Positions 22,101 to 34,400 of a stretch of 64,000 nucleotides of DNA are shown in pieces. The translations under genes were made by a program, and so were the position numbers. The stretch comes from Haemonchus contortus. Lineage: Eukaryota; Nematoda; Chromadorea; Rhabditida; Trichostrongylidae. The stretch is taken from contig LS997562.1 in the NCBI GenBank assembly GCA_000469685.2, positions 28,594,677-28,658,676 of the forward strand, given 5' to 3'. Numbering within the stretch: position 1 is the first letter of the stretch; the number at the start of each line of letters is the position of its first letter. The notes under the pieces were generated by a model that did not search any database, had not been told where the DNA came from, and saw nothing but the letters and a program-made list of their open reading frames with translations.

Positions 22101-22840
22101 GCGAGATGGGCAGGTACGGAAGAAACATTGGGTTGTACATTCTTCATCTTGGGTCCGAGATTCTTGAATAACTATATAAAAAGACGTTCCTAATTTGGAA
22201 GTATCTTGAAACATCAAGTTCTAGTATTGGTGGTTGGCTCCTACCTGACTTCGCATACAGGCGCGAAATGAGCTTATGTGATGCTTTTAGCTTATGTGAT
22301 AACCAAATAGAAGCTCTCTTGCCGTCATATTCCCAGTTTGGCACAGAGCCTTCTTCTGTTTAGCGAGTGTTTTCCTTCACTAGAACCCCTCTCTTAACTT
22401 ACCTTTGAGCACAGCAATATCTTCCTCGTTGTGAATGGATGTGAGATGACCAAATCGTGATTCGCAATAGGCTTCTGATCGTTCCCAGTTCCTGAAAGCA
22501 AACCTTCTTCGCGGGAGAAACCCTGAAAATCTCGAGCTTCATGTACGTAGAATTGGTAATGTTTGGGTGTGATAAATGGAGTTAAGCAAGATCAAGATAA
22601 AAAGGTGTTAAGCATCAACGAGGAAGGCATAGTATAAATTTTCGAACTCGTTGAAAATTTTAGCTGTCTCAGGACAACCAGCAACTTCGCAAAGGGAAAT
22701 CAAACAAGCGTACGTCCAACTAACCTTTCATCGGGGCCCTTATAAACGCAGTGACCGCGGCTGTTGATTCGATTGCAAGTGATGCCAGAAACGACAGAGA
22801 TCATAAAGTAGCCAAGAAGTAGCAGCAGAAGTGGTCGCAT

Positions 22841-24082
22841 CGTGGAGGACGGAATGGGAAGGTAACCCATGGATTCCTAGTTACACATTGGATTGGTGTC
22901 AAAAAGTATAGCGAAATATCAGTTATCTTCACAAATATACGTTTTGCGTGGAGAAAGACCTACTATCAAACGTCAAGTATTTTTGAAAACTACCGAGCAC
23001 ACTAACGGAGAGCTATGCCGAAGAAATATGTAATTAATGGTGTTCAACTGAACGCAGATCCTAGCATTTATAGCTTTTAAATACCCCTCAATGTTTACTT
23101 TATTTGCAGTGACGATTACAGGATGGTGCTATATGGAAGGATCCCCTCCTCTTCGCGTATGTACATTATGTAAAACAAGCACCCAGATAATCTGCAGACC
23201 GAGACTTGCTCCTAACCAGTAGCGGATTCCGAATCACCTTCTAAGCCAACTGAAAGGAAACAGATGAGATAAATGATGACAGGATGGTGCTATATGGAAG
23301 GATCCCCTTGGAACTTGGGATGGAAGCAATACGTTTGAGATAGTGCGCCGTCCTCTGCACCAACGTCGCCATTTTCACCTCATTATCTATTCACAGTTAC
23401 CAAATCTTCGTAATTTCACGGGTCATCTGATGCCAAACACGAAAACAAAACGACGAGGCATGAGTCAGAACATTTTTTCCAGGTCACTCGGAAGCTTATA
23501 CCTTGACAAAATTAATATTTTTGTAAGGAAACTTGAGAAAGAGACTCGTGCGAAGATTTTGCCGAACAATCGTTGCCAAAGTCACAAAGAAATGGTGTCT
23601 ATCTTACTTCAGAAGGCAAGAAAGGGACTCGAAATTACCGCTCCGAAGCTGGCGACTCCCTAACTTTTTCCTTCATTTCTCTCACCTGTTTCCTCTTCCG
23701 CTACTTGTTAGGAGCAAGTCTCGGTCTGCAGATTATCTGGGTGCTTGTTTTACATAATGTACATACGCGAAGAGGAGGGGATCCTTCCATATAGCACCAT
23801 CCTGTAATCGTCACTGCAAATAAAGTAAACATTGAGGGGTATTTAAAAGCTATAAATGCTAGGATCTGCGTTCAGTTGAACACCATTAATTACATATTTC
23901 TTCGGCATAGCTCTCCGTTAGTGTGCTCGGTAGTTTTCAAAAATACTTGACGTTTGATAGTAGGTCTTTCTCCACGCAAAACGTATATTTGTGAAGATAA
24001 CTGATATTTCGCTATACTTTTTGACACCAATCCAATGTGTAACTAGGAATCCATGGGTTACCTTCCCATTCCGTCCTCCACG
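22841..24082. promoter_or_regulatory. Shared head-to-head 5' region of the two palindrome gene copies
   Basis: The 1,242 bp between the two divergent ATGs contain duplicated inverted upstream sequence plus a unique 470-bp spacer (23227-23696). Both copies therefore have the same proximal promoter. No specific promoter motif was identified; the role is inferred from position. Confidence 0.5.
23114..23308. repeat. Direct repeat of a 34-bp motif at the palindrome centre
   Basis: A word ending GGATGGTGCTATATGGAAGG ATCCCCT occurs at 23114-23147 (in the arm) and 23275-23308 (in the spacer, one base different), and inverted in the right arm at about 23776-23809. The extra copy in the spacer suggests a template switch near the symmetry centre. 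Confidence 0.85.
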
Positions 24083-27000
24083 ATGCGACCACTTCTGCTG
24101 CTACTTCTTGGCTACTTTATGATCTCTGTCGTTTCTGGCATCACTTGCAATCGAATCAACAGCCGCGGTCACTGCGTTTATAAGGGCCCCGATGAAAGGT
24201 TAGTTGGACGTACGCTTGTTTGATTTCCCTTTGCGAAGTTGCTGGTTGTCCTGAGACAGCTAAAATTTTCAACGAGTTCGAAAATTTATACTATGCCTTC
24301 CTCGTTGATGCTTAACACCTTTTTATCTTGATCTTGCTTAACTCCATTTATCACACCCAAACATTACCAATTCTACGTACATGAAGCTCGAGATTTTCAG
24401 GGTTTCTCCCGCGAAGAAGGTTTGCTTTCAGGAACTGGGAACGATCAGAAGCCTATTGCGAATCACGATTTGGTCATCTCACATCCATTCACAACGAGGA
24501 AGATATTGCTGTGCTCAAAGGTAAGTTAAGAGAGGGGTTCTAGTGAAGGAAAACACTCGCTAAACAGAAGAAGGCTCTGTGCCAAACTGGGAATATGACG
24601 GCAAGAGAGCTTCTATTTGGTTATCACATAAGCTAAAAGCATCACATAAGCTCATTTCGCGCCTGTATGCGAAGTCAGGTAGGAGCCAACCACCAATACT
24701 AGAACTTGATGTTTCAAGATACTTCCAAATTAGGAACGTCTTTTTATATAGTTATTCAAGAATCTCGGACCCAAGATGAAGAATGTACAACCCAATGTTT
24801 CTTCCGTACCTGCCCATCTCGCCAAAACCCCATCTTATGTTGGTGACCGCGCCTCATTGAGAAAATCTAGAAATAGACTTCAAGCTGACATAACCATCCA
24901 AACAAATAATTGTTAGAGAGAACCATGTGAACAAGCTCAGTTTGCGACTAAAGCAAAGAAGGAAAGTGGCCGGAAAATATGACGCCTGACGGCACGTTCG
25001 GGTGAGAATGCTAATTGTTTTGTGGTGGGAATAATACTGTTTAGCGCTTGGAGAAGCCAATGGATGCAAATCTTATTGGACGGCTGGACAGTGCAGATAC
25101 GGCAAATGTTCATGGAGAGATGGCTCGTCTTTCAACTTGAAAAAAGGAAGTGGGTAATTTATGGGATACGGTTCCCCGTGATCTTCTTAACAATGAGGGC
25201 CTTTCTTCAGAGCCCTCAAACTCCTCCTATCAATGCATATACTCGTCGTTCAAGAAAGGCAGGGCATTCAGTTTCATTTCTGATCTTAATTGATAGTCTC
25301 ATAACTTCACTCACCGAGAATACGAGAATATTGGTCGATGGAAAATATTACAGGTACTTGGGGTACGACAGACTGTATGAAAGAAAAATGCTTTGTGTGT
25401 GAAACTAGTAAGGTAATGAGCGACTGTGAGGACTGGTACAAAGCTGGGTACAGAGAGTAAGTTCAAAAAGGGAAGATGCTGACTCCGGCCCTCACTCTTA
25501 CTCGAACTTGTGTGGTTTTATTTTCAGTGATGGTGAATACAGCATCGTTGTAAACGGTAAACCTTTCAATGTATACTGCGACATGCATACCGCTGGAGGT
25601 GGATGGGTCGTATTCCAGAGGTTTGAAACAACTTTTCAGTTCTAGACAGAAGAGACTACTGGGTTTTGACATCGAAAATTTAGTGTTCTCAACTAAGAGT
25701 AGGAATTTTCACCTCTGGAAAGGCTGAAAATTGTAGCGGTGCAGACACTTGACTCCTCAGGTCATAGCAATCGCGACCTCTAATATCTTTCGGTCAACTA
25801 GTCGTTAGATGCATATCGACTTAATCGTGAGAGTGGAAACTGAGGCAGAGAACTTCCCTCCTTATCTTTCGCCTCGCTCAACAACTGTTGGTAGTGCGTA
25901 ATGATCAGCATGTTCGGGGTTTGAGGTCGCCTTGTTTTTCGTCAACATTCGTCCCCTTTTATCACTTCTCCTTACGAAAAAGCACCATTTAAACGCTATT
26001 TTCTACCCTTCTACCTCGTCCAAATTGCAGAAGAGTTAACGGCAGTGACTCGTTCTGGGATCGTAGCTGGACGGAGTACAGACAGGGATTTGGGAAGATC
26101 GGAAAGGTGAGTCGAAGTGAAACTCATTGAAGTAAACTTTTCAGAGCCTTCGTACGATATGACCGTTAATTATCCAGAACACTACCTTCTGGTTGGGCAA
26201 CGAGGCTCTTCACCAGCTCACTTACAAAGACCCCAATGTGACGTTGAGAGTGGAAATGAGAGGTGACAGAACGCCAAACGCAAGGAACCCCAACGGATTC
26301 TGGTGGAACCACTACTTCAAATTCCGGGTTTGAAGTGTTTTCTTATGACAGTCAAACTTGTGGTATTCAACCGACCTATGATACCATTAATACTTGCTAT
26401 CCCTAAGCGAACGATTATGGTTGTCTCTGCATCTTGAGAGCAGTTTTAGAGAAAACGATAGCGATCAGGAGCAGTTTTCAACATTACAACTATTTTCTCT
26501 GCTGTTTTTCGTGACTTACTGACTTTCATTTCACGATACTGCTCAGCGTTTGAGCTGAAATAGAGCAGGAAATGAGATTAAGGAAAGTTACGAAAACTCG
26601 GTCATTAGCTATCAAATATTTCAAGAAAATCGTTTTCTTGTGCAACGCTCATCAAGTGGATTTTGAAAAAAATATTGAGTGCTAATGATTACGGTGGGAA
26701 CAGACGAAATAATGTTAATGCCTCAATTATTATTCTTTTGAGTCACACTGTCAGTCTTGCCTCGCCCGGTGTAGCTGGCGTGTCGTAGAACGCATGAAAA
26801 AACAAAAAAAAAATAAATTTGCGGAGACTGTTACTGGAAGCTAGGTTCAATGACTCCACTGCCTCCAAAAAGAAATACGCACCTAATATTCAGCGTGAGC
26901 TTTTGAAAACAGAGGCATCTTACAACTCGGACAACTCCCTTGCTTTCTTACAGATTGGACCAGAAGAAACCGACTACACTCTCGAAAGGCTCTACATCAA

Positions 27001-28176
27001 CCAAAAGAACATTCAGGGTAATGCGTCAATTGCAAGGTGATGAAAACTCTTACTAGAGAGAATTTGTAAAGTTTATAGACCTATGCTTAGTAAGAATAGC
27101 AACGGAAAATGTGAGCTTTCAGATACGACATGACCTACTCTGTTGGAGCTAAATTCTCAACTGTCAACAGGATCAATGACCAGAGACCCGAATGCGTAAC
27201 GCAACATAAAATGGGGTTTGTGGAAACTTTTCCTATTTGGAGATGGAAACCCTTTGAAATATAATGAGATCCTGGATGTCCGCCGAATACTAACCTTATG
27301 AGACTTGATTGCAGTGGCAACTATTTCAGGGGTTGGTGGTTACGTAACTGCGCACAGGCGACGTTGAACGGAGCTTATGACATATCGCGTCAATCTGCTG
27401 ATGGATACGATGATGGTGAGCACCATTACCATGCATTCTAACAGTTGAGGCTATTTCAGTCAACAATTGATCGTTGCCAAAACACAACGTGGGTTACTAG
27501 CTTCAAATTCCTTAAATCCATAAACCGTAAAAAAGAAAGTGATATCCCCTGAATTCATTACGCTATCTCCGAACAAAACAAAAATAGTTGAATGCGCCTT
27601 TTTCGCCTAACCTTTTCTTGCGACTGTTTTGAATGTGAATTGGAACGAATCGACGATTAGATGAATTTCGCATCAAGGCACGTTGGTATGGCATTGACAG
27701 TGTTTTTCGAGTAAATCGGGTGGAGCAAGTGCGTAATGACAGGTGTCAGCATCAGAAAGTAGTGTTTAATTGGTAAAAATTTCACTAGGATTCATTTGAA
27801 AGTCAAGAGATAATCGATGTTATAGGGTTGTTTTGGAAAATCAATGCCACGTACACCATTCGCCCACGCAGAACTACCATGATGCTACGGCCAAATCGAG
27901 AATCAAGTAATCGCACCCACCCAAGAATTCACTACTTCTAATAAAAGCGAGCACTGGTTTCTCTCAAATAAACGTGAACGTAAATTGTGCATGAATCAGG
28001 TAATGCTAGCCGATTATGAATAGGGACGCGGCGAAAGCATCAACAGAAGAAAGCATTGATACATTTTGAGCTCATTTCCTAAATCGGTACGAGTGTAGTC
28101 CTGTTAGATATCTCAACATATGGGACTACGACATACTCAAGAAGTCAAACGTCAGCAAAGCCTACCGCTCTAAATC
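23697..28176. repeat. Right arm of the large palindrome (uninterrupted)
   Basis: 4,480 bp, reverse complement of the left arm minus the Helitron. It ends at 28176, and the next base breaks pairing. It contains the intact gene 24083-27941. Confidence 0.97.
24083..27941 (+). CDS. Secreted protein with C-type-lectin-like and fibrinogen-related domains, intact
   Basis: Predicted 431-residue secreted protein; likely sugar- or ligand-binding, exact role unknown. Exons: 24083-24198, 24432-24520, 24568-24678, 25045-25149, 25211-25270, 25354-25456, 25528-25620, 26031-26106, 26178-26327, 26954-27036, 27123-27215, 27315-27415, 27826-27941. They sum to 1,296 bases and every junction is phase-consistent. 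A signal peptide starts [19 protein letters not shown]. Next is a lectin-like region (NWERSEAYC...[28 protein letters not shown]), then a fibrinogen-related domain ([69 protein letters not shown]). The fourth donor GTGGGT at 25150 was chosen because it keeps the CTLD frame. An in-frame ATG at 24053 is an alternative start. AATAAA occurs at 27940 and 27967. Exon 3 is included because its phases fit; skipping it would also keep frame. Confidence 0.88.
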
Positions 28177-28185
28177 GTGTGATCG

Positions 28186-30034
28186 GATGTGTGAGCGGAT
28201 AGAATCCGCTGTCGTCACAGGCTACTGTCAGTAGCGATTGAGACTTATTGATGTCTCTCTTATACTGATAAAGACATCGCAATATGATGCAACTGATCAC
28301 GAATCAAAGCTCGCAGAGCGGTAAGTATGTCAAGAGATCACTTGTTGTGGACGGACACTCATATCTGTTGTACATCTTGGAATTCCTTTGCAGAATCCAG
28401 AACGATTCTAATGCCAATTGCCGCCGTTGTATTCCTCAACTTTATGTCGACCGAGGTTCCCGCGCTTCATACCAGCTAGATGTTCATTCATACGTATAGC
28501 TAGTCGTCGTCTCAGCATGTTGTTAACGACTGCACGTTTAACGGCTTCCGGATGTGTTGATGTAACGTGAATTAGGATATTCTTCGAACAACATGTACCT
28601 GCACCGGTGAAGTTGAGCTTCACGAGTCACGACTTGCGTGATAGGCTATACGCTACCGCAGAGCAGTGGAAGGCGGCGCACCAATGCACAGGGGTCTTTG
28701 CGGATTACCAAATTACCACTTTGTCTTCCTTTCATCTCCGATAAAATCAGCACTGCTATACGACAAACCATTTTCAGCGTTGACCTGCTAGATGTTGTCC
28801 AATTGGTGAACATACCCAACAGCAATATCAAGCAGCAGTTGGTTCAAAATCGGCTCTACGATAAACGGTTCTTGACAAACTACTGTTCCATATGTCCCTT
28901 CGAGAAAACAGGTGATTGCGCACTTATGGGCGTGATCTACCACCTAGAATGTCGGACATGAGGATCAACCTATATCGGAGAGACGACAACTAGCTATACG
29001 TATAAAAGAACATCTACCTAGTACGAAGCGCGACGAACCTTTTGACAGCGCTCGGACGACATAAAGTCGAGGAACACAACGGCGACAATTTTGAAGTGAA
29101 GTGCGCGGTATTAGCGCAGGAGACGAAAATTTCAGCAAGAAAGGCATTAGAGGCGTTCTGGATTCTGCAAAGGAATCCCAAGATGAACAACAGAGATAAG
29201 TGTCCGTCCGTAACCAGTGACCTCTTGCCATACTTACCGCTATGCGAGCTTTGACTCGTGATCAGTAGCATCGTAATACGATTTCTCTTATCAGTATATG
29301 AAAGACATCACAAGTCTTATTCGCTGCTGACAGTCGCCTGTGACGACAGCGGATTCTATCCGCTTTGACGGTGGAGTCTGGTGAGTATTTCATGAAGTGG
29401 GTAGTTTTCCGACGGGTTTCGATCGTTTCTTGCTTGAAGGCGCTGTTCACGAAAAAATGGTTTCGGAGATTTGCACATGGTTTGAATTCGACGCCCCCTC
29501 TGATACCACTTGTGCAGGAATGAGGTCGGAAAACGGCCTGGATAGGGCACAATAAGGGACCGGAGAGTGAGCCACGGTTGCCCTCCGCCCCTCGCTAGGC
29601 TGACTACGGAATCTAATTGCCGTTCACCACTTTCGCATTGGAGCGAAGTTGGTGAAAAATCGATAAGGTGGTTGGCAAATTGCCAGAGTCTGCCGACCAG
29701 ATTGTCAGGCAAATTGGGGTGTTGTCTGCTATTGCAGACATTGCGTCGCCTTCGTGCACTCGCCCGAACACCCCCTTAAACGCCGTTCTTCCAACGTGAA
29801 ACTCGTCCAAACCCCTTTCCAGCTCTTTTTTGACCCTTTCTGTTTCTTTTTGTTCATCGTTTTTTGCGCTTTTTTCTTGTTATCGCTTATTCTAGAGTAT
29901 TTCTATCAATTCCCGTCAAAAAAGGGTACCCTCAATTTATCGTAAACGGTGTCTTTAAGAGCAAACGCTGTCGGCGTTGTAAAACTTCTCAATTGCATTT
30001 AGGCCTCTGAAGACGACGACTACGTCGAAAAGTT
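28186..30034. mobile_element. Composite of Penelope-like element fragments in divergent orientation
   Basis: On the minus strand, 28640 to 28262 encodes part of an RT thumb region (AVKRAVVNNML) and a GIY-YIG tail (LGRHKVEEYNG). On the plus strand, 28660-29254 encodes linker (PFISDKISTAIRQ), a Cys motif (YCSICPFEKTGDC) and a GIY-YIG tail (YIGET; LGRHKVEEHNGDNFEVKC; NPKMNNRDKC). Both reading arms end in the same sequence. Inverted repeats near 28186-28330 and 29230-29366 share GCGGATAGAATCCGCTGTCG. Frameshifts and stops make it non-functional. 29367-30034 looks like the terminal repeat and ends in a hammerhead-like motif. Confidence 0.7.
30007..30034 (+). ncRNA. Degraded hammerhead-ribozyme-like motif of a Penelope-like element
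   Basis: CTGAAGA, one C, stem II GACG/CGTC with a 4-base loop, then GAAA. The cleavage triplet is mutated (AGTTAG instead of CGTC), so self-cleavage is unlikely. Compare the better motifs at 34187-34214 and 39347-39374. Confidence 0.4.
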
Positions 30035-30925
30035 AGGGCGTTGACTTAATAGAGTGTTCCACCTAAAAACCTCGGATGGCAGAAGAGTGCTGATGACGTA
30101 AACGAAAATGCAGAGGGTAAAACAAGAGAAAAGTTGGAGAGTACATCTTTTTTTTTTCTATTGAACTTTATTCCTTCGTAGTAACTCTAGTCAATACTTC
30201 ATGCCCAGCTGATAGCTAATACTCTTGAAATCTGATTTATTTGCTTTCACTTTCACTGCAATACGGAACATTCTTAGCTCTTCTTTGCATGCTTTGCCGA
30301 AGTTGACGATCGGAGTTCGATTCGTTTTTTTAACGTCACACTTATTTCGACCAATGCATTTTTATAAATGCCCTGACATTTTTTAAACTACCCACCTCAT
30401 ATCAGGTCGTCTCCACATCATTCATTCAGAAAGTCTTCTTATGGAGAACTCACAAATCTTTGCTAAACATTCCTTCTGATTCCTTGAGCTGCTTAGTTTT
30501 TTCGGCGTTTATATGGTGCCAGCAAACTGGAAGCGCTCCATGTTGCCTCGAATCATTCGTTACGAGTTTACCGAGTATACCGACCTGCTGTACCAACTGT
30601 CCTCCTGTTTTCAGCGTTCTTCCACTTTTCATCCTCGAAGGTGCTTGTTTGAACGATCCTTCTTTTCGAGTTTGTTCGGGACGATGTTCGTTGTTCCCTG
30701 AAGAGCACGCTGATGGGTTGGTGTTGCAGAACTCGTTTTATCATTCTTCACATAATGCAATATATTTTAGATTCGATTGTTACATTACATTGTCTGGAAA
30801 ACTGGTTTATATCGGCTCCTATACACGTCATCCTAGACGTATGATAAAGTTAAAGTTTAATCTGTTCAGCGACTTCAAAAATGAACAAAAAACCAACGTT
30901 GCTATCTCGGTTCTTATGCTTCAAT
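30035..30925. other. Intergenic, upstream of the ABCA gene
   Basis: T-rich sequence with no recognised exon. Several overlapping frames near 30460-30720 lack splice context and homology. Confidence 0.4.
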
Positions 30926-31147
30926 GGCTGCATTCATACATCGACGTGCGTGCCGGCGCGCAGGTACCATCTTGCGTACGACGGCGGCGCTATCCAAGCG
31001 TGTGACAGCAGTGGGTATTGATTGATACCGCAAATCGAGGATGACTGCTGTCACACACTTGGATAGCGCCGTCGTCGCCGCCGCTCGCACGCCGCACGCA
31101 GGATTCTACCTGCGTGCCGCCACGTACGTCGAAGTATGAAAGCAGCC
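30926..31147. mobile_element. Foldback MITE with GC-rich arms
   Basis: Starts GGCTGCATTCATACATCGACG and ends in the near reverse complement CGTCGAAGTATGAAAGCAGCC. An inner pair, GCGCTATCCAAGCGTGTGACAG, is mirrored around 31038-31062. No coding content. The same TGAAAGCAGC end recurs at 45.4-46.8 kb. Confidence 0.75.
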
Positions 31148-31468
31148 AATGTAGAACGGTAATGCTTGGAAATTTTTTTTGCGTTTGATTGCATTTTCTG
31201 GTGGTTAGTCTAACAAATAAGCCATTTTTTTATTTTACTGTTTTGCTTAATGTATTCGTAGCTGGATGTATAACTAAGCTTCGTCTCTACACCGTTTCAT
31301 CCACGTTTTTCCAACTTGGGCCACGTCACAGTTGATTTACCTTCTTCCTACAGTTGTCGTCATTCTTCTCGAGCTTCTCACTTTCGAATCACTTATATTT
31401 TGTTTTGTGCTTATTGCGCACTGAGACTTTTTCGGAGGCGGGTATAGCGGCAGCTTTCAGTCAACAGC

Positions 31469-34400
31469 ATGCGTGACAGTTTGCGACAATTATGGCTGCT
31501 GACACAAAAGAATCTCATTCTCACTCGACGTAATAAAGTATGGACGTTGTTTGAATTGATTCTACCAGTTATATTCCTTCTTCCAGTCACATTGCTCGTT
31601 GTGAGGGTCAGTTCATGTTTGTCTAATTCAAATTTTGTTTATTAAGGTTGATGGTACTTTTTCAATCAACCACTGTTTACCCTTGAATATATTTCGATAA
31701 AATTTTTGGTTCACAGCTGGTGCATCAAGTGTAAAGAGCGTCCTTCAACCAGCTGTTCAACAAAAACTAATTGGAGTCCAGCTTACTGGTCAGTAGACTG
31801 ATATAAGTTTTGCTTTCAAAGTAGCACCTTCTTCAGGGTGGCACCGTGCAGTTGTCACCAAGTTGGTCGATAGAGTCTGTGCCTTTGGAAGGTGGAGCAG
31901 GGGACTTTAGTTTTGGCGAGTTCAAAAGCATACCGATGCGTTGGTGCGGTCGTCGACTTGTATTTATAGCTTACTCGTAAGTTTACAGTTTTATCCCTTT
32001 GCTCAATGAAAGATCCATTAACTAAACTTGATTTCTATGATCCAACCTGAACAATTCATTTCGATTTTGCACATATTCGAAGAAGACAAAACTAGCTGTG
32101 AAGTGAATAACTAGTCCTAGAAGGCTTCTGTGTTGAATTCGTTGACCCAGAGTTTACTTTTATCATTCCTCCATCCACGTGCTCAATGATTCATTTCAAT
32201 TCAGCACACATGAAAATCGTGAGTCCGTGGAGGATATAATGAACGAACTGGCCGCTCGATTCAGCAGCTCTTCCATAAAAGTAAACGTGGAGTACATAAA
32301 AGACGAAGCGCATATGCTTGATGAACTTCGTGCAGACGCTCTCTATACTGATGATTTTGGTACTTGCGCCATCAATAAGTTAGTCCTGATATATTCGCTG
32401 CTCTTCCAATTTTTCGTGAATTTCTTGTCCCGTTGATCATCGATTTCCTAGAACGGGCGTCAGTAACGTCTCCATTCGTCCCTGTAACGAGCCAGAGCGG
32501 TTCATTGAATCGTGCTCGTTTCAAGGCACGAGGCTCAGAAAAGGAATTCCTCAATAACTGTCACTAATTTGTGATAGTGAATGGATTTCAGATTTGCAGG
32601 CGGTCTGATATTCAACCAATTTGACACAAAAGCTGCTAAGCTCGATTACAAACTGCTCATACCCGCTGGCACTAGTCGGTACGATCGTTGGAATGAGGAG
32701 TGGGGTGATCCATTTGATCTATATAGAGGTACCGCCAGGTGGTTCAGGTCAGTATGAAAGTTAGTCTTATATTTATTTATTTCGTCATTGCTCGGATGAT
32801 TTCTTACAGATCCAGTGATATATTGAATCCGAAGCCTTTTTACATGGAACTTCGGAAATCTTAATTCTTATGAGAAATTTTGAATAATATTTTTTAATAG
32901 ATCCCTAGATAGTATTAGGGTGAGGAATACGCCCAGATTACCCTCTACTCTCTACTCTACTGTACTCTTACACTCTTGAAATACTCTTGGAAGCGATATG
33001 CAGTGAATAGGAACTAAATTTTTGGTGGGCGTGTTGCGAACTGTGTATATATACAAAAGCGTGTTCTTTCGTTCGTAACTCTTCTTAGTAAAGCAAATCG
33101 CGCGTAATTTGGATACGTATAACTAAAACATATTTCACGCTATTGACTGCAAATCACACTATCCCCATAACTAAGAGCAAGGTGCTTGTTGCGGTGGTAG
33201 ACTTCATAGCACCCTCTCCCTCTGCTATTACGTAAATGTCCTGCCCCTCGCTCTCGAGTGGGGCGGGGCGCGGTGGGGGACAGGCTCGTTCTGGCTTCGT
33301 TACTTGCAATATACTTGCCATTTGCCAAGCATTGGGAACGGTCAACCCGCCCACGCTCATATCTCGCTCTCTCCTCTTACTAATCCTACTGAACCGCCGT
33401 TGTCTTTATTGTCTCATAAAGGTATTATCCGAGTCTTCACGCACCCATCCTGGTTATCTGATGCATCGGCCTAACAGCTCATTTTCCCCGTCAAAGAGTA
33501 ACATGTTTGGAGCCTGGAACGAAGGCAGCTCTTTTCACGAGCACATCTTTATGGTCCTTCTCAAGACCGCGAATCTTAACTGATTCATCCCATATCAGGG
33601 AATCTTTTCTTCCGTACTACATACGTACCTGGAGACCTCTTCTGTTGTACCAAACACAGAATTTGCTAAATTTACCCCGGAAGTCTCGTACAAAATGTCG
33701 TTGCACTTCCACAAAATTCCGATTATGAACAGCGCAAAAACGCTCAAGAATCTGGTCTCCAGATACGCAGAGTACACAAGAAAATAGAATATCTACAGTA
33801 CATGAGGATAGCTATGGAATGTGTAACGAAACTATATCACTACTACAAAATGGTATTAAGCAAATCAAAGAGGGGAGAGAGAACCTCACAAAACTCTATG
33901 ACGAAATAAGAGAGTGTAGACATTGCAAAAACAAGTCAGACAAAAAGGATTTATTGCTGGAAATTGAGCAAATTGAAAACGAGTCTCAACTGCACAAAGA
34001 ATTGGCTAGTGCAAACGAGCTAACTTCTTGCTAACTGCGCGACACGATGAATCTAAGTGCATGATCAATAAAATGAGCATCAAACTTGGCTTCCACGTTC
34101 GGTCTTCTTGAAACCTGGGCATGTTACATAATATTTCACAATTCTTTGCCGTACAGACTTGTTATGATGGAACCGTTTATTTGGCCGACGTTTCGACTAA
34201 ATCGTCGTCTTCAGGGACCTGAAAGTAGTTCGGAGCCCTTGATCTATGGCATACCCGACCAAGCGCCCAAACGCACTAGGCCAGTTTGGTTTGATTTGAT
34301 TTGATTTATCACACGAAGACATTCGTGTGAAGCCATAGCAATAAAACATGAACCGGAGCACAAAATTCATAGTGGTGAATTAACAATGGAAGAGTGGAAA

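Larger units (their letters stand above)
17494..22840 (-). pseudogene. Left copy of the lectin/fibrinogen-domain gene, interrupted by a Helitron
   Basis: Mirror image of the intact gene at 24083-27941, reading leftwards from an ATG at 22840 to a stop at 17494. The exon corresponding to exon 12 (the fibrinogen-domain block around [13 protein letters not shown]) is cut into 19535-19604 and 18020-18050 by the Helitron. The break falls inside the codon run GAC ATA / TCG. I saw no other disabling change: the other exons match the right copy apart from one in-frame 3-bp indel near 21800. A truncated secreted protein could still be made, but the fibrinogen fold would lack its C-terminus. Alternative splicing around the Helitron cannot be excluded. 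Confidence 0.85.
17259..23226. repeat. Left arm of a large palindrome
   Basis: Reverse complement of 23697-28176. The arm is 5,968 bp, or 4,484 bp once the Helitron at 18051-19534 is removed. Coordinates of paired positions sum to 46923 near the centre, 46919 further out and 45435 beyond the Helitron. Differences are few: a 3-bp GCT indel near 21800, and single-base changes near 17280, 17321 and 21030. High identity implies a recent inverted duplication or ongoing gene conversion. Confidence 0.97.

Noticed and set aside
23343..23757. 106-codon and 74-codon frames in the palindrome spacer
   Set aside because: Overlapping frames with no homology, splice context or signal. They partly run into the arm and are treated as chance.
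25150..25160. Stronger-looking donor GTAATT at 25154 for exon 4 of the lectin/fibrinogen gene
   Set aside because: It puts exon 5 in a frame without the lectin-like PSNSSYQC block and breaks phase with exon 6. The GTGGGT donor at 25150 restores both.
17259..28176. Palindrome as an assembly artefact
   Set aside because: Not fully excluded. Single-base differences, a 3-bp indel and a 1.5-kb Helitron in only one arm are hard to produce by mirrored assembly of one read set.
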